This document shows, piece by piece, positions 5,557 through 7,575 of a stretch of 7,575 bases of DNA (position 1 is its first letter; each line of letters opens with the position of its first letter). The stretch covers positions 1 through 7,575 of the forward strand of contig JAGPCH010000057.1 in assembly GCA_018058125.1 (NCBI GenBank). The letters run 5' to 3'. A program made the translations under genes and the position numbers. This DNA is from Ignavibacteria bacterium. Its GTDB lineage: Bacteria > Bacteroidota > Ignavibacteria > Tepidaquicellales > Tepidaquicellaceae. The notes below the pieces were generated by a model. That model saw only the letters and a program-made list of their open reading frames with translations. It was not told the DNA's origin and did no database searches.

Positions 5557-6696
5557 TTATGCTATTTTCATCAATATATTTCTGATACCTTCTTTAGTCA
5601 CTTCCCTTGGATTATTTTTTAATCTTTCAACATTTACATTTTCTGAAATCAGATTCATTGTTTCTTCTCCGGTAACATTCAGATCATTTAAGTTTGTCTT
5701 TAGTCCGATTGATCTTATCAACTCCTGAATTTTATCTTTTAACTCCATTGGTTCCCTGCAACCTGAAAGCTTTATTAGTTCATCAAGATTTTCTTTTATC
5801 TGATTAGCTGTTTTTCCTCCATTGGTTTCACTGTCCGTAACTTCATAGTTGAACATTAAAAATTCCCCGAGTGAAATGCAAACTGCCTGTCCGTGAGAGA
5901 TACCGAATTGAGAAGTCAAATAATAAGACATAGCATGCGGTCCCGTAGTCTTTGTTATGTTAATAGCTTTTCCTGCTAAATGGGCAGCTCTCGACATTTT
6001 AATTCTTGAATCCTCATCCGGATCATTTACTGCTTTAGTTAAATTATCAAATATAAGTTTTATCGCCTCCGTACTATAGCTCAGGGATTCAACATTTGCA
6101 TTCACATTCCAGAATGATTCCACTGACTGTGAAAATGCATCTATCCCTGATACAGCGGTAATTTTTTTTGGTAATTTAAAAGTAAGCTGAGGATCTGTGA
6201 CCGAATAGTCCGGAAGTATGAATTCATGTGCAAGTGAATACTTTACATTTCCGGAATACACAACTGCAAAATGAGTTGCTTCGCTTCCTGCGCCGGATGT
6301 AGTAGGAGCTGCTATAAGAGGCTTACCCTTTCTTGTAATTTCGCTTTCACCTTTCAGTATCGACTCCGGACTGTTTGACTGATAGCTAAGTATATTCAGA
6401 GCTTTTGCAATATCAATAACACTTCCACCGCCAACTGCAAGTACAGTATCACTTTCAGTTTCGATTAAACTGTCCATGCCTTTTATTACATCTGTCAGTT
6501 TAGGATTTTCAGAAAAATCTGAATAAATGTTTACAGTGTAATCCTTCAGAATTCCTTCAAGCAGTTTTTCTGCTCCGGATAATTCATAGGAATTTTTACC
6601 CCTTACAAGAAAAATGTTTTTAGAGTTAATTTCTTTTAAAATTTTCTGAATATTCCCGATGCTGCCTAAGCCAAAGTATTCTTTATTGCTCATCAC
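5557..6696 (-). CDS. phpC: Phosphonoacetaldehyde reductase, iron-type alcohol dehydrogenase family
   Basis: This 379-residue group III alcohol dehydrogenase is the likely NAD(P)H-dependent reductase converting phosphonoacetaldehyde to 2-hydroxyethylphosphonate. AVGGGSVIDIAKAL (87-100) binds the dinucleotide, and PTTSGAGSEAT (131-141) is the family signature. The metal site aligns as Asp186, Gln190, His254 (GPHAMSYY) and His268 (SHGQAV). The 4- and 14-residue spacings match classic members such as FucO, except that Gln replaces the second-position His. The assignment to phosphonoacetaldehyde rests on the decarboxylase immediately upstream, which makes that aldehyde, as well as on overall resemblance. 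The frame can open at GTG 6696, touching the upstream TAA, or more probably at ATG 6693. No Shine-Dalgarno motif is seen. The symbol follows the phosphinothricin-pathway enzyme; the family is certain, the substrate likely. Confidence 0.85.
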   Translation of the reverse strand: MMSNKEYFGLGSIGNIQKILKEINSKNIFLVRGKNSYELSGAEKLLEGILKDYTVNIYSDFSENPKLTDVIKGMDSLIETESDTVLAVGGGSVIDIAKALNILSYQSNSPESILKGESEITRKGKPLIAAPTTSGAGSEATHFAVVYSGNVKYSLAHEFILPDYSVTDPQLTFKLPKKITAVSGIDAFSQSVESFWNVNANVESLSYSTEAIKLIFDNLTKAVNDPDEDSRIKMSRAAHLAGKAINITKTTGPHAMSYYLTSQFGISHGQAVCISLGEFLMFNYEVTDSETNGGKTANQIKENLDELIKLSGCREPMELKDKIQELIRSIGLKTNLNDLNVTGEETMNLISENVNVERLKNNPREVTKEGIRNILMKIA

Positions 6697-7575
6697 TTAT
6701 TCAGTTTGAAGAAATTTCATAAATTCTTCTTTGTTATGCTGAGGAGTGGAAGCCGGTCTGCCAAGATCTTCTCTCGATCCTTTATTAACTTTAATTTCAA
6801 GAAATGACGGACCTCTGCTTTCAAGTAATTTTGAAAATTCAATTTTTATTTCCATTTCATTTTCAGCGGCAGAAATAAATTTATAACCGCATGCTTTTGC
6901 TGCTTCTGTAAAACTGATTTCAAAACCTGCTGTAGGCTGACCGCCAACAGAATCATGAGCTCCGTTATTGATAACTAAATGTTTGAAATTAACCGGTGCT
7001 TCAGATCCGCAAATTGCAAGCGAACCCATTTGCATTATGACTGATCCGTCCCCGTCAATAACAAATACCTGCCTGTCTTTCTTTTCAAGCGCAATCCCAA
7101 GAGCTATCTGCGAACAATGTCCCATCGAACCGACAGTCAGAAAATCATTCTGATGTCCCTGATTTTTATATTCCCTGTACTCATACACTTCGCGGGAAGT
7201 TTTTCCTGTTGTTGATACTATAACATCATTTTTTGAAATATTATCTATGATAATTTTAATGGCATCTTCCCTTAGTAAAGACAGATCTTTACGACAGACA
7301 TTGTCTTTGTTCTTCAGTTCATAATTTTCAAAAGTACCTTCTGAAATGATCAGAGCAACCGGACAGTTATTTTTAGTTATTGTATCAAGCAGACTGTCAA
7401 TAATTTTATGAAAATCTTCCGTTTCATTATTCAGGAATTCATACTTAATTCCCATCGCATCAAGCATTCCGGCCATTACTTTCCCCTGTTTAATATGCTG
7501 CGGTTCGTCCTTTTTACCCGGCTCGCCTCGCCAGCCTATCATCATTAACATTGGGATTCCATAAACTTCCGGATC
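6697..7575 (-). CDS. aepY: Phosphonopyruvate decarboxylase (5' end beyond window)
   Basis: This thiamine-diphosphate enzyme decarboxylates phosphonopyruvate to phosphonoacetaldehyde, the irreversible pull that makes phosphonate synthesis by PEP mutase run forward. The frame is open to the window edge. The eight codons before the first ATG at 7551 read DPEVYGIP and lead into MLMMIGWRGEPGKKDEPQH, a hallmark inside the family. ATG 7551 is therefore internal and the start lies outside the window. 292 residues are visible, and roughly 80-100 N-terminal residues, carrying the start of the PYR domain, are missing. The diphosphate-binding motif runs from DGDGSV (visible residues 174-179) to NNGAHDSVGGQPT (203-215), as in phosphonopyruvate decarboxylases. 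It ends in TAA directly against the reductase start. PEP mutase is expected next upstream. Confidence 0.94.
   Translation of the reverse strand, partial: DPEVYGIPMLMMIGWRGEPGKKDEPQHIKQGKVMAGMLDAMGIKYEFLNNETEDFHKIIDSLLDTITKNNCPVALIISEGTFENYELKNKDNVCRKDLSLLREDAIKIIIDNISKNDVIVSTTGKTSREVYEYREYKNQGHQNDFLTVGSMGHCSQIALGIALEKKDRQVFVIDGDGSVIMQMGSLAICGSEAPVNFKHLVINNGAHDSVGGQPTAGFEISFTEAAKACGYKFISAAENEMEIKIEFSKLLESRGPSFLEIKVNKGSREDLGRPASTPQHNKEEFMKFLQTE

Noticed and set aside
6968..7153. Plus-strand open frame of 61 codons
   Set aside because: It is antisense to the ThDP-binding motif region of the decarboxylase, which is clearly the real gene.
7549..7551. ATG at 7551 as the start of the decarboxylase
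   Set aside because: The codons before it (DPEVYGIP) continue the conserved family sequence to the window edge, so this Met is internal and the gene is truncated by the window.
1..7575. RNA genes, CRISPR arrays, insertion sequences, long repeats
   Set aside because: Coding sequence fills nearly the whole window; no cloverleaf-like tRNA, spaced direct repeats, transposase or terminal inverted repeats were found by eye.

Overview
The window is an eight-gene stretch read entirely from the minus strand. Transcription runs from the right edge to the left, and both outermost genes are cut by the window. The DNA is AT-rich (mid-30s % GC by eye). Genes abut or overlap by 4 nt, and the largest gap is 60 nt, so it looks like one polycistronic unit with no internal terminator. 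Clear Shine-Dalgarno sites are missing before most starts, and several genes must begin with GTG or TTG. The weak SD usage and low GC would fit the Bacteroidota/Ignavibacteriota side of bacteria, but the non-ATG starts fit less well, so the taxonomic guess is weak.

Right part (7575 to 5557): phosphonate synthesis. The 5'-truncated gene at the right edge is a thiamine-diphosphate phosphonopyruvate decarboxylase. It is followed directly by an iron-type alcohol dehydrogenase of the phosphonoacetaldehyde reductase kind. Together they would turn phosphonopyruvate into 2-hydroxyethylphosphonate (2-HEP). The PEP mutase that must precede them is presumably just beyond the right edge. No AEP-type transaminase is seen, so the hydroxy rather than the amino branch is indicated.

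Middle (5556 to 2234): a CDP-glycerol glycerophosphotransferase-like (TagB/TagF) enzyme, an AAC(3)-fold N-acetyltransferase, and a DUF4910 aminopeptidase-like protein with a C-terminal winged helix. The first suggests transfer of a nucleotide-activated phospho- or phosphono-alcohol onto a glycan. The other two suggest N-acyl tailoring of a sugar or phosphonate.

Left part (2237 to 1): deoxysugar genes. These are an Rmd/GMD-like NAD(P)-dependent short-chain dehydrogenase with Phe in place of the usual catalytic Tyr, an uncharacterised cupin, and the N-terminal two thirds of a DegT/DnrJ/EryC1/StrS aminotransferase resembling GDP-perosamine synthase.

Read as a whole, the best model is a surface-polysaccharide (O-antigen, capsule or exopolysaccharide) locus that makes an amino-deoxysugar and decorates the glycan with 2-HEP. 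The enzyme families are read from sequence. The joint product, and the role of the TagB/F-like protein as a phosphonate transferase, are inference.
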